The notes: generated by a model not told the origin, from the letters alone. DNA of 6,452 bases from Gammaproteobacteria bacterium UBA4475 (GCA_002389265.1 DGOD01000357.1:10583-17034); one strand, 5' to 3'; positions 1 through 5,518 are shown, counted from the first letter of the stretch. Made by a program: numbers and translations.

Positions 1-593
1 CCGGTGAATAGCTGGTCATCTGCGGCTTTCGGTGTGAAGCTGGTGAGATCAACATCGCCAGACGCCATATGGTAGAACTTGCGCAGAGAGGCGCGCACAT
101 CGGCCTCAAATTCAGCTTCGGCGACACCGGGCGTTTGGAAATATAATTGATAGAAAAACTGGCCTGCAAACAGCTTGCGCATGCGCGCCAAAGGCAGCTC
201 TTCCCCCCTTGGCATGAAGGGTACGGACAGTGCGCCCACCGCAGTCACCTTGTCTGGGTGATTCAGGGCGCAGCTCCAGGCGGTGGGCGCGCCCCAGTCA
301 TGACCCAGAACGATGGCGGTTTCATAGCCCAGTGCGGTGATCAGACCGATGACATCATTCACAACCTCAACCTGGTTGTAAGCACCAATGGCGGTTGGTC
401 GGTCGCTCTTACCATAGCCGCGCATGTCAGGTGCAACGGCCTTATAGCCAGCTTGTGCCAGGGGCTCGAACTGATGTCGCCAGGAATACCAGGACTCGGG
501 AAAGCCGTGTAGCATCAACACTAAAGGGCCTTCGCCAGCTTCGGCAATGTTGAGGCTGATGCCATTGGTGTCGATGCGGCGTTCAGTAATCAT
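1..593 (-). CDS. Epoxide-hydrolase-like alpha/beta hydrolase, C-terminus outside window
   Basis: Reading the minus strand from ATG at 593 gives 197 uninterrupted codons that run off base 1, so the C-terminal third with the catalytic acid and histidine is missing. It is likely a cytoplasmic epoxide hydrolase, opening an epoxide to a diol through a covalent aspartyl ester. Visible motifs are HGFPESW (residues 29-35, oxyanion strand and turn) and GHDWGAP (97-103), whose D99 is the predicted nucleophile. A lid segment around 145-162 (FYQLYFQTPGVAEAEFE) closely resembles that of soluble epoxide hydrolases, with Y148 at the position of the epoxide-polarising tyrosine. Aspartate rather than serine at 99 argues against an esterase. 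A haloalkane dehalogenase is the main alternative, but the lid favours epoxide hydrolase. The start overlaps the upstream amidohydrolase stop as ATGA, with GGAG 10 nt before the ATG, so translation is probably coupled. The true substrate is unknown. Confidence 0.9.
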   Translation of the reverse strand, partial: MITERRIDTNGISLNIAEAGEGPLVLMLHGFPESWYSWRHQFEPLAQAGYKAVAPDMRGYGKSDRPTAIGAYNQVEVVNDVIGLITALGYETAIVLGHDWGAPTAWSCALNHPDKVTAVGALSVPFMPRGEELPLARMRKLFAGQFFYQLYFQTPGVAEAEFEADVRASLRKFYHMASGDVDLTSFTPKAADDQLFT

Positions 594-2260
594 CGCTGTG
601 GTGCTCCGATGACCTGCCCCCGGTGCTCGTCTGAGTACCCCTGCAGATGGTCGTAGGCGACTGCGCCGCCGATGATCACTGTTTCAACACCGATGGCATC
701 GCGGACATAACGATGACCATCACCGGGCACATCTTGAACGTAATACTCGGGACCTCGATCGATGGTGTTCGCATCGAAGATGGTGATGTCAGCAATGTAG
801 CCAGATTTTAACAGGCCTCGGTCAGGGATCGCCCAGATGTCAGCGGTGTCTGAGGTGATTTTCTTGATGGCTTCTTCCATGGACAACAATTGCTTGTCGC
901 GCACGAAGTGCCCCAGTAGGTAGCCCGTGTCGCCGTAGGTGGAAAACGACAAAATATGCGCGCCGCCGTCGCTGGCGCCAATCATGACATGGGGATGGCG
1001 GAGCATGCTGCCCACCTTATCGTCATCATTGTGGCCCATGTCAGCCGAAATAAAGTGGGCATCGAGAGATTCTTCCAATGAAAGATCGATCATTGCGTTC
1101 AGTGCGTCGGTGCCACGTAGCTCGGCGATTTCTGCTAGGGTTTTACCGACGTATTGCTGATTAGCCTCGGTTTGTACCTGGCGCAATATGAGTGTCGACC
1201 AGAGTGGCATCATGCTGGTGGCTTCCTGGACCAATTGCTGCCGTTGGGTTTCATCCTGAAAGGCCGCCATGATAGTCGCCGGTGTGCCAAACCGCATCAC
1301 GCGATACCAGCCGCGCAGCCGAATGAACAACAGGCTGGGGACCGCGAAGCAGAAGCTGATATCGATAGGGCGGGTTTGCACCTGGGGCCAGACTCGAGCC
1401 CCGGCAGCATTTTGTTCAACGATTCGAGCGATGACCCGATCCACGCCTTCGAAATCACCGCGGTTGATGAACAGAGGTGACAGGGTGGTGGTGATTTTGT
1501 GCGTCAGGCTGAGTTCGGCGAGTTGGTCGATGCGGCCAATCGTCAGGTCGATGTCATAGAATTCGTGGACCACCTGCAGAATGCGGTTGTATTCGGCAAG
1601 TACCGCACAGAGAGCGTCAAGCTCGGCATGATCAGCGTAGCGACTCGGTACGGGTTGGAGCTTTTCGTCCATGTCCACAAAGCTGGTGGACAAGCCGATA
1701 GCACCGGCGTCCAGGCACTGGCGCAACAGGGACTGCATCTCAGCGGTTTCTGTGGCCGTGGCGGTGCGTTCGGTGGCGGCCTGGCCCATGACCCACAGGC
1801 GCAGTACGCTGTGACCGACGAGGGGTGCCACGTTGATGGTCAAGTCTTGCTGGATCCGGCCGACAAACTCGTCAAAGGTTTCCCAGTTCCAGGTCACGCC
1901 TTGTTCAAAGGCGACCAGCGGCATTTCTTCAATCTGATTGAACATGCCCACCAGCTTCATGCGGTCTGCGGCTTTCAGGGGCGCCAAAGATAATGAACAG
2001 TTGCCCGGCACGATCGTGGTGACGCCATGTTCAATAGCAGGTTTGGCTGCGCCATCCCACAATAGTTGGGCATCAAAGTGCGTGTGCGGGTCGATAAACC
2101 CCGGTGACACGGTCTTGCCGGTGGCGTCAATCTCGGTGGCGCCTTGGGCGCGGACCTGGCCGACTTGGTTGATGCGACCCGCGCTGATGCCAATGTCGCC
2201 AATGTAAGCGGGTCGTCCGCTGCCGTCGACGATACTACCGTTTCTGATGACTATATCCAT
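590..2260 (-). CDS. Amidohydrolase, N-acyl-D-amino-acid deacylase type (COG3653-like), 556 aa
   Basis: This is a probable metal-dependent cytoplasmic amidohydrolase that removes acyl groups from an N-acyl-amino acid or a related amide. The N-terminus (MDIVIRNGSIVDGSG) is the usual first strand set of the superfamily. PHTHFD (59-62 region) supplies the metal-binding H59 and H61. GNCSLS carries C88, at the place of the metal-bridging cysteine of D-aminoacylases. GLSTSF (189-194) and VVHEF (H232, likely metal ligand) follow; H254 may be the second ligand but aligns less surely. GASDGGAH supplies D431, the likely catalytic aspartate. RGLLKSGYIADITIFD (481-496) is the returning C-terminal beta-sandwich segment. 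At 556 aa it is longer than typical D-aminoacylases (about 480-500), with extra sequence around 290-370. The start is well supported: AGGAG lies 8 nt before ATG. Its stop overlaps the next gene by 4 bp. The substrate cannot be deduced, and the D-amino-acid name is a family label. Confidence 0.9.
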   Translation of the reverse strand: MDIVIRNGSIVDGSGRPAYIGDIGISAGRINQVGQVRAQGATEIDATGKTVSPGFIDPHTHFDAQLLWDGAAKPAIEHGVTTIVPGNCSLSLAPLKAADRMKLVGMFNQIEEMPLVAFEQGVTWNWETFDEFVGRIQQDLTINVAPLVGHSVLRLWVMGQAATERTATATETAEMQSLLRQCLDAGAIGLSTSFVDMDEKLQPVPSRYADHAELDALCAVLAEYNRILQVVHEFYDIDLTIGRIDQLAELSLTHKITTTLSPLFINRGDFEGVDRVIARIVEQNAAGARVWPQVQTRPIDISFCFAVPSLLFIRLRGWYRVMRFGTPATIMAAFQDETQRQQLVQEATSMMPLWSTLILRQVQTEANQQYVGKTLAEIAELRGTDALNAMIDLSLEESLDAHFISADMGHNDDDKVGSMLRHPHVMIGASDGGAHILSFSTYGDTGYLLGHFVRDKQLLSMEEAIKKITSDTADIWAIPDRGLLKSGYIADITIFDANTIDRGPEYYVQDVPGDGHRYVRDAIGVETVIIGGAVAYDHLQGYSDEHRGQVIGAPQR

Positions 2261-2277
2261 TGTTTAAGCTCCTGGGC

Positions 2278-2376
2278 ACCTGTTGTGCCTGTTCAAAATC
2301 TGCCTGTAAAAGAATGTCTATCAAAGTGTGCCTGTCAAAGTGTGCCTGTCAAAGCCGTTCTGTAAAAATTGTCCGG
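2278..2376. repeat. Degenerate 14-bp tandem repeat array upstream of the amidohydrolase
   Basis: Six head-to-tail 14-bp units can be laid out without gaps at 2293-2306, 2307-2320, 2321-2334, 2335-2348, 2349-2362 and 2363-2376. The third and fourth are identical (TCAAAGTGTGCCTG on the plus strand); the others keep the CAAA core and usually the CTG end. A seventh, weaker unit lies at 2278-2291, offset by one base. In the direction of transcription (minus) each good unit reads CAGGCACACTTTGA, so two junctions create a TTTGACA, which looks like a -35 hexamer. The array lies in the 150-bp gap between the 76-aa gene and the amidohydrolase, ending about 10 bp before the latter's ribosome site. 14 is not a multiple of 3 and the unit carries in-frame stops on the minus strand, so it is not coding. 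It could be a slippage product, a protein-binding array, or both. Confidence 0.8.
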
Positions 2377-2386
2377 GTTAAACCCG
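2374..2386. repeat. 13-bp perfect inverted repeat in the operon gap
   Basis: Arms CGGGTT and AACCCG flank a single central A. In minus-strand RNA it could fold as a 4-bp GC stem with a 5-nt loop. A run of five T follows after about six bases (GGACAATTTTT), so a weak attenuator or terminator is possible. The stem is short and the T-run is displaced, so a protein-binding site is equally plausible. It abuts the 14-bp array. Confidence 0.35.
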
Positions 2387-2410
2387 TGCCCATTGGAATC
2401 TGTGCAGTGT

Positions 2411-2641
2411 TCAAAATCGACTGTAAGAAATCTGTAAAGCATCCCGTACTTTGCTCCAGCCATGGCCGATCAGGTCATCAGCGACCTCAGCAGCGCAGGC
2501 TTGGAACAAGGCCTGTGTGGCATGGTGATCCAGTGGTACCTGGGTCATGCCGCCGTTGGAATAACGGATATCAACGATCAGCTCGACATCACCTTCATGG
2601 GCTGGCGCGAGCCGCACCGCAACGATCTGCGCTTCGTTCAT
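2411..2641 (-). CDS. Small protein of unknown family, 76 aa
   Basis: I do not recognise this family. ATG at 2641 is chosen because GAGG lies 5 nt before it and because it starts 7 nt after the stop of the upstream small gene. A longer in-frame version (Met at 2779) would overlap that gene deeply and is unlikely. The protein is acidic to neutral, with no signal peptide or membrane segment. The first half alternates hydrophobic residues (AQIVAVRLA, then VELIVDIRY at 19-27), suggesting two or three beta strands. The second half (ATQALFQACAAEVADDLIGH, 41-60) looks helical, followed by a GWSKVRDAL segment. A conserved-looking turn YSNGGMTQV (28-35) links the strands. Its place between a LysM-like protein and the amidohydrolase suggests an accessory role in the same pathway, but no function can be assigned. 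Confidence 0.72.
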   Translation of the reverse strand: MNEAQIVAVRLAPAHEGDVELIVDIRYSNGGMTQVPLDHHATQALFQACAAEVADDLIGHGWSKVRDALQISYSRF

Positions 2642-2648
2642 TGAGACC

Positions 2649-2876
2649 TCATTGTGCCGAGAGAGGTGGCTCAAGAAATACCAGGTCGCTGGGCAGAATG
2701 GGATTGCCCGCTCGGGGTGAGCCCGCGGCTGCCGGTGCGCGACTGAAGACATGTAAATTCCAGCTTTGCAGGCTGGCAACGCCCTCGTCCAATGGTGTCG
2801 CCGCTAACTCGCGAGCAGCAATGGATTCCCAGGTATCTGCCGCGCTTGGGTGTATGGATTTTCGAACCTTGATCAT
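2649..2876 (-). CDS. Small LysM-like protein, 75 aa
   Basis: The ATG at 2876 overlaps the TetR stop as ATGA, with AGAGG 7 nt upstream, a strong sign of a real coupled gene. The sequence has the layout of a single LysM or phage tail-X-like domain: DTWESIAAREL (14-24), a helix-like LQSWN (36-40) in the place of the LysM asparagine segment, and NPILPSDLVFLEPP (58-71), resembling the closing 'lkpGqkLklP' strand. A proline- and alanine-rich loop (47-57) separates the halves. There is no signal peptide, so if it is a LysM fold it acts in the cytoplasm and probably does not bind mature peptidoglycan. The LysM assignment is by pattern only and would need a profile comparison; a free-standing unknown fold is the alternative. 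The 76-aa gene follows after 7 nt. Confidence 0.72.
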   Translation of the reverse strand: MIKVRKSIHPSAADTWESIAARELAATPLDEGVASLQSWNLHVFSRAPAAAGSPRAGNPILPSDLVFLEPPLSAQ

Positions 2877-3568
2877 GAGACAGCCTCTTGTTTTCTGTTT
2901 GGGGTGAGCCGCGACTTTAGGGCGCCTGCCTCGGGCAAGGTGGCTTGTATGGCCAGAACCTGCTCGAGCAACTGGGCTCGGCTTGCTGGTGTTGCCACCG
3001 CAGCCAGACCGAGGCCGAGACCATATTTGGACCTGGCAACCATGTCGGGCAGGTTTACAGTGTCCTTGGCCCAGGCCTGTATCCAGCCATAGAACTGATG
3101 GCCTAAGTTGAGCGCCAGTGAGTCTGGATTGATTTGATCACAGATTTCGCCGCGCTCGATGGCCTCGCTGACGAGGTCTTTGAGTAAGCCGTGGCGAGGC
3201 AAGCTGAAGTGTGAAGACAGGGTTTGGTCGGAGGTGGCTTGAATAGCCTGGGCACCGGTACGATAGTAGCTGGGATTCTTCTCAAACAGCTCGGCGGTGA
3301 TGTCTACCAAGCTAAAGAACACGTCGAAGCCCTGGTTGGGTTCGGCGGTGAGAGCGGCCATAAAGTCAGCAAAGTCGATGTCCATGACCGCGGCGATGAC
3401 CGCCTGTTTGGAGCCGAACAGTGCATAAGGTGTGGCGCTGCTGACGCCCGCGACCTCGGCCAGGGTCCGCATGGAAAAGTCGGAAACGTCCCGTACCTGC
3501 ATTAAATGCCTAGCGGTCGTGACGATCAGCTGGCGCTTTTCGTCACGGTTGATTTCGCGCTTGCCCAT
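2873..3568 (-). CDS. TetR/AcrR-family transcriptional regulator, 231 aa
   Basis: This is a DNA-binding repressor-type protein. Residues about 8-60 form the TetR N-terminal helix-turn-helix: RQLIVTTARHLMQ as helix 1, then FSMRTLAEVAGVSSATPYALFGSKQAVIAAVM covering helices 2-4, with the typical A-GVS---Y--F-SK pattern. The remaining 170 residues are the helical ligand-binding and dimerisation half, which is too variable to name a ligand. The C-terminal tail is basic (KSRLTPNRK). The length is at the upper end of the usual 190-230. ATG at 3568 is the start giving a complete HTH, but the ribosome site is weak (GGA about 6 nt upstream). It is first in a five-gene minus-strand run, and a 20-bp palindrome lies about 60 bp upstream of its start, so it probably controls its own operon. 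In many TetR proteins the inducer is related to the substrates of the neighbouring enzymes, here perhaps an acylated or epoxide compound. Confidence 0.93.
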   Translation of the reverse strand: MGKREINRDEKRQLIVTTARHLMQVRDVSDFSMRTLAEVAGVSSATPYALFGSKQAVIAAVMDIDFADFMAALTAEPNQGFDVFFSLVDITAELFEKNPSYYRTGAQAIQATSDQTLSSHFSLPRHGLLKDLVSEAIERGEICDQINPDSLALNLGHQFYGWIQAWAKDTVNLPDMVARSKYGLGLGLAAVATPASRAQLLEQVLAIQATLPEAGALKSRLTPNRKQEAVS

Positions 3569-3598
3569 GGCCGTTCCGAATTCAAAGGAATCCTTAGG

Positions 3599-3627
3599 CT
3601 ATAGAAAAGTAAGGTGGGTTTCAACAA
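3599..3627 (-). promoter_or_regulatory. Weak candidate promoter for the TetR-led operon
   Basis: On the minus strand TTGTTG (3627-3622) and CTATAG (3604-3599) are 17 bp apart. The -10 match is poor, and other pairings (TTGAAA with TATAGC at 15 bp) are about as good. It is listed because it directly abuts the palindrome at 3628-3647 and sits a sensible distance before the TetR start. Confidence 0.25.
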
Positions 3628-3647
3628 AACTAAAACGTGTTTTAGTT
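3628..3647. promoter_or_regulatory. 20-bp palindrome, likely TetR operator
   Basis: Perfect 9-bp arms AACTAAAAC and GTTTTAGTT flank a 2-bp centre (GT). Size, symmetry and AT-rich arms fit a TetR-family dimer site, and it is in the 175-bp region upstream of the TetR gene, next to the candidate -35. No second copy was seen in the window. That this regulator binds it is inferred from position. Confidence 0.65.
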
Positions 3648-3743
3648 AGATCGAATGATGAGGTCCGAATAATGGTCGAAGTAAAATGCCCGAGTAAACC
3701 CTGCAGCCTATCAGCAACGGATATTGACTCCGACCCTCAGGCA

Positions 3744-4283
3744 TTACGCCGAACCTGCATCCTTGGCGCGCTGGATGGCTTCCTGGATTAATTGCTTGGC
3801 GTGGTTGGCATCGCCCCAGCCCTCAAGCTTGACCCATTTGTCGGATTCAAGGTCCTTGTAGTGTTGGAAAAAATGCTCAATCTGGTGAAGGGTGATCTCG
3901 GGTAAATCATCATAATTACGGATCTTTTCGTAGCGACGGGTCAAGCGTGAGCTGGGTACCGCGAGGATTTTCTCATCGCCGCCGGCCTCATCTGACATCA
4001 TCAAGACGCCGATGGGGCGACAATTCATGATGGCGCCAGGTGTGATTGCGCGAGTGCTGGCAATGATGACGTCAGTAGGATCGCCATCATCTGAGAGGGT
4101 GTGGGGCACAAAGCCATAGTTACCGGGATAACGCATAGAGGTATACAAAAACCGATCAACGACCATGGCGCCTGAGGCCTTGTCCATCTCATATTTGATG
4201 GGTTCACCGCCGACTGGGACCTCAATAATCACGTTAATGTCTTCGGGGGGATTATCGCCGGTGGCGATGGCTTCGAGTCGCAT
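3744..4283 (-). CDS. ppa: Family I inorganic pyrophosphatase
   Basis: This is a soluble cytoplasmic enzyme that hydrolyses pyrophosphate to two phosphates with Mg2+, pulling biosynthetic reactions forward. At 179 aa it has the normal bacterial length. The active-site set of the E. coli enzyme can be read with an offset of one: E21, K30, E32, R44, Y52, Y56, D66, D68, D71, D98, D103, K105, Y142 and K143. The signature reads DGDPTDV (66-72), where most family members have a hydrophobic residue in place of T70; all acidic ligands are intact, so activity is expected. The start is supported by AAGGA 6 nt before ATG. It lies 90 bp downstream of the alpha/beta hydrolase on the same strand and seems to have its own promoter. 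No convincing terminator hairpin is visible after its stop, so read-through toward the TetR operon cannot be excluded. Confidence 0.97.
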   Translation of the reverse strand: MRLEAIATGDNPPEDINVIIEVPVGGEPIKYEMDKASGAMVVDRFLYTSMRYPGNYGFVPHTLSDDGDPTDVIIASTRAITPGAIMNCRPIGVLMMSDEAGGDEKILAVPSSRLTRRYEKIRNYDDLPEITLHQIEHFFQHYKDLESDKWVKLEGWGDANHAKQLIQEAIQRAKDAGSA

Positions 4284-4348
4284 GTTGATTCCTTCTTACT
4301 TACTTGAATTGACTGGCGCCGGGTAATGGCGTCGGCTTGGCAGCGCGC

Positions 4349-4377
4349 ATTATTCGGATTGTGCCGAAGTAAATCAA
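4349..4377 (-). promoter_or_regulatory. Candidate sigma70 promoter of ppa
   Basis: On the minus strand TTGATT (4377-4372) and AATAAT (4354-4349) are separated by exactly 17 bp, matching four of six and five of six consensus bases. The -35 overlaps the stop codon of the upstream hydrolase. The start would lie near 4342, giving a leader of about 60 nt. This would let ppa be expressed independently of the hydrolase. Confidence 0.55.
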
Positions 4378-5237
4378 GTGGATCGAATGAATGCGATAAC
4401 ATCGTTGATGCAAGCGTCAGTCTGGAGGCCCTCTGCGTGGGCAAAGCCATGAGCTACACCAGGATATTCGTGATATTGGACGAGTCCGCCGGCGAGTTCG
4501 TAGCCACCTAGCAGAGTCTGGCTCATAAACACCGGTACATTCTGGTCTAATTCAGGCTGGACGATGAGCAGGGGTGGTAAGTGGCTAAAGGCTCCCGTCG
4601 TCAATAGATGCTGAATGCTCGCGGCCTCCATTGTTCGAGTATCGCCGAAATAGGCCCGCTGGCCCGCTGCCAAACGGTCAGGCGCAAAGTTGGTCCAGCT
4701 TTGCGGAGCTTCGTGAAGCCGAGCCAATACATACTGGTAGCGGGCAATGGGGTTCGACACGGGCCACAGGCCGATGACCCGGTCGACTCGGGCGCTAATA
4801 TCAGTCGCCATTTTGTAATCGGCACCGGTGTTGATGGGGGTCGTGCTATGTGCGGCAATATCCGGGTTAAGCGCCACCAGCAGGGCTAAATGTCCGCCGC
4901 TGGAGCTGCCGATCAGGTTGACGGAGCTGGGTTTGAGTCGCAAGGCGTCGGTGCTTCTGATGAATCTGACGGCGGCGGCGACGTCGCTACTGGCAGTGGG
5001 GTGTTTAAACTCAGGGCCCTGGCGAAAATCGATGGCAAACACGCACAACCCGCGACTCGCCAGCTCGCGGCAGTAGTAGCGACCGGCCTTGCGGTGTAGA
5101 GACGACCAGACACCGCCATGGATATCGATCAATACGGGCAGGTCAGCCCCGTCAGTGACAGCGGGTCGATACAGTGTGCCCTGTAGTGTGATGCCATCAG
5201 CTTGGGCGAAGTCGAGATCCTGTTCAGTAAACTTCAA
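4374..5237 (-). CDS. Alpha/beta hydrolase of the HGG (HSL/BD-FAE-like) type, 287 aa
   Basis: This is a probable cytoplasmic esterase or amidase acting on small acyl compounds. The motif HGGVW (40-44) forms the oxyanion hole as in hormone-sensitive-lipase-like and kynurenine-formamidase-like enzymes. GSSSG (110-114) is the nucleophile elbow with S112. D231 (QPELDQNVP) and H263 (GVAHGFAH) complete the triad in the expected order and spacing. The length is complete, with no signal peptide. The start is TTG at 5237: AAGAGG stands 6 nt before it, and the frame meets a stop upstream without any ATG or GTG. It is transcribed divergently from an MFS porter, so the two may handle the same compound. 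It is not closely similar to the epoxide-hydrolase-like protein at the left edge, which has an aspartate nucleophile. The exact substrate is unknown. Confidence 0.93.
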   Translation of the reverse strand: MKFTEQDLDFAQADGITLQGTLYRPAVTDGADLPVLIDIHGGVWSSLHRKAGRYYCRELASRGLCVFAIDFRQGPEFKHPTASSDVAAAVRFIRSTDALRLKPSSVNLIGSSSGGHLALLVALNPDIAAHSTTPINTGADYKMATDISARVDRVIGLWPVSNPIARYQYVLARLHEAPQSWTNFAPDRLAAGQRAYFGDTRTMEAASIQHLLTTGAFSHLPPLLIVQPELDQNVPVFMSQTLLGGYELAGGLVQYHEYPGVAHGFAHAEGLQTDACINDVIAFIRST

Positions 5238-5243
5238 TCTGTG

Positions 5244-5256
5244 CCTCTTGCAAGAG
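5244..5256 (-). promoter_or_regulatory. Ribosome binding site of the TTG-start hydrolase inside a palindrome
   Basis: The Shine-Dalgarno AAGAGG (5249-5244) is 6 nt before the TTG start and decides that start. It overlaps a perfect 12-bp palindrome, CTCTTGCAAGAG (5245-5256), which could fold as a 4-bp stem with a TGCA loop and partly hide the site. The fold is weak on its own. Confidence 0.5.
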
Positions 5257-5288
5257 TCGCCGAGCTACAGTATTTGTCGGCGATGGCG

Positions 5289-5305
5289 GGATTATGAATT
5301 AATCC
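5289..5305. promoter_or_regulatory. Inverted repeat GGATTA-N5-TAATCC, possible operator
   Basis: Six-base arms GGATTA (5289-5294) and TAATCC (5300-5305) are separated by five bases. A further GGATTA half-site stands at 5339-5344, 50 bp away and in the same orientation as the first arm. All lie in the region between the divergent hydrolase and MFS genes, where an operator would be expected. No regulator gene for it is in view. Confidence 0.4.
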
Positions 5306-5340
5306 TTAGTGGACGCTAGAGCAGTCTCTATGTGGCATGG

Positions 5341-5369
5341 ATTATCACCTAATTCGTCGCTTTCCCCAA
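5341..5369 (-). promoter_or_regulatory. Candidate promoter for the alpha/beta hydrolase
   Basis: On the minus strand TTGGGG (5369-5364) and GATAAT (5346-5341) are 17 bp apart. The -10 is good and the -35 poor. The 5' leader would be about 95 nt. A CATAAT inside the inverted repeat at 5289-5305 is an alternative -10 but has no matching -35. Confidence 0.3.
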
Positions 5370-5374
5370 CCAGT

Positions 5375-5383
5375 TGTTATACT
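5375..5383 (+). promoter_or_regulatory. Candidate extended -10 promoter for the MFS gene
   Basis: TGTTATACT is a TG-n-TATACT extended -10 element matching five of six consensus bases; no good -35 is found 16-18 bp upstream, which extended -10 promoters can tolerate. The transcript would start near 5390 and carry a leader of about 130 nt before the MFS start, including the small ORF at 5421-5459. Confidence 0.4.
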
Positions 5384-5402
5384 GCCTGCGCCGTGGCGCG
5401 TC

Positions 5403-5415
5403 CCTTTCTCAAAGG
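5403..5415 (+). other. Small hairpin covering the leader-ORF ribosome site
   Basis: CCTTT and AAAGG form a perfect 5-bp stem with a CTC loop. The 3' arm is most of the AAAGGA Shine-Dalgarno of the 12-codon ORF that starts at 5421, so folding would block its translation. Confidence 0.35.
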
Positions 5416-5420
5416 ATGCA

Positions 5421-5459
5421 ATGGCCAGTGTTTTCATCAGGGCGGGAGCCGCGGACTAG
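5421..5459 (+). CDS. Possible leader peptide, 12 aa, ahead of the MFS gene
   Basis: ATG at 5421 is preceded by AAAGGA at a spacing of 4 nt, a much better ribosome site than that of the MFS gene itself. It encodes MASVFIRAGAAD and stops at TAG (5457-5459), 59 nt before the MFS start. There is no run of a single regulatory amino acid as in classical attenuators. It could be a regulatory upstream ORF, the remnant of a decayed gene, or chance. Confidence 0.3.
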   Translation: MASVFIRAGAAD

Positions 5460-5518
5460 CGTTGCCTGCTTATTATTGACCCTCAGCGAATGATCAATGC
5501 GTTATCAACGAACTGCCC

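Noticed and set aside
147..512. 121-aa plus-strand open frame
   Set aside because: It lies opposite the epoxide-hydrolase-like gene, whose HGFP and GHDWG motifs fix the minus strand as coding.
1499..1993. 164-aa plus-strand open frame
   Set aside because: It is antisense to the well-supported amidohydrolase, including its conserved motifs; a mirror frame of a high-GC gene.
2293..2376. CRISPR array
   Set aside because: Units are 14 bp and directly adjacent, with no unique spacers and no cas genes.
2411..2779. Longer 122-aa version of the small 76-aa gene
   Set aside because: The extra 46 residues would overlap most of the LysM-like gene in another frame, while Met at 2641 has a GAGG site and operon spacing.
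2260..2907. 215-aa plus-strand open frame
   Set aside because: It runs antisense through the repeat array and three minus-strand genes that have overlapping stops and starts and good ribosome sites. Its translation is cysteine- and arginine-rich low-quality sequence with no domain.
3569..3743. Rho-independent terminator after ppa
   Set aside because: No GC-rich hairpin followed by a T-run was found on the minus strand; only the operator-like palindrome is present.
4353..4368. Terminator hairpin after the HGG-type hydrolase (TTCGG / CCGAA)
   Set aside because: The stem is only 5 bp, no T-run follows, and it lies within the spacer of the candidate ppa promoter.
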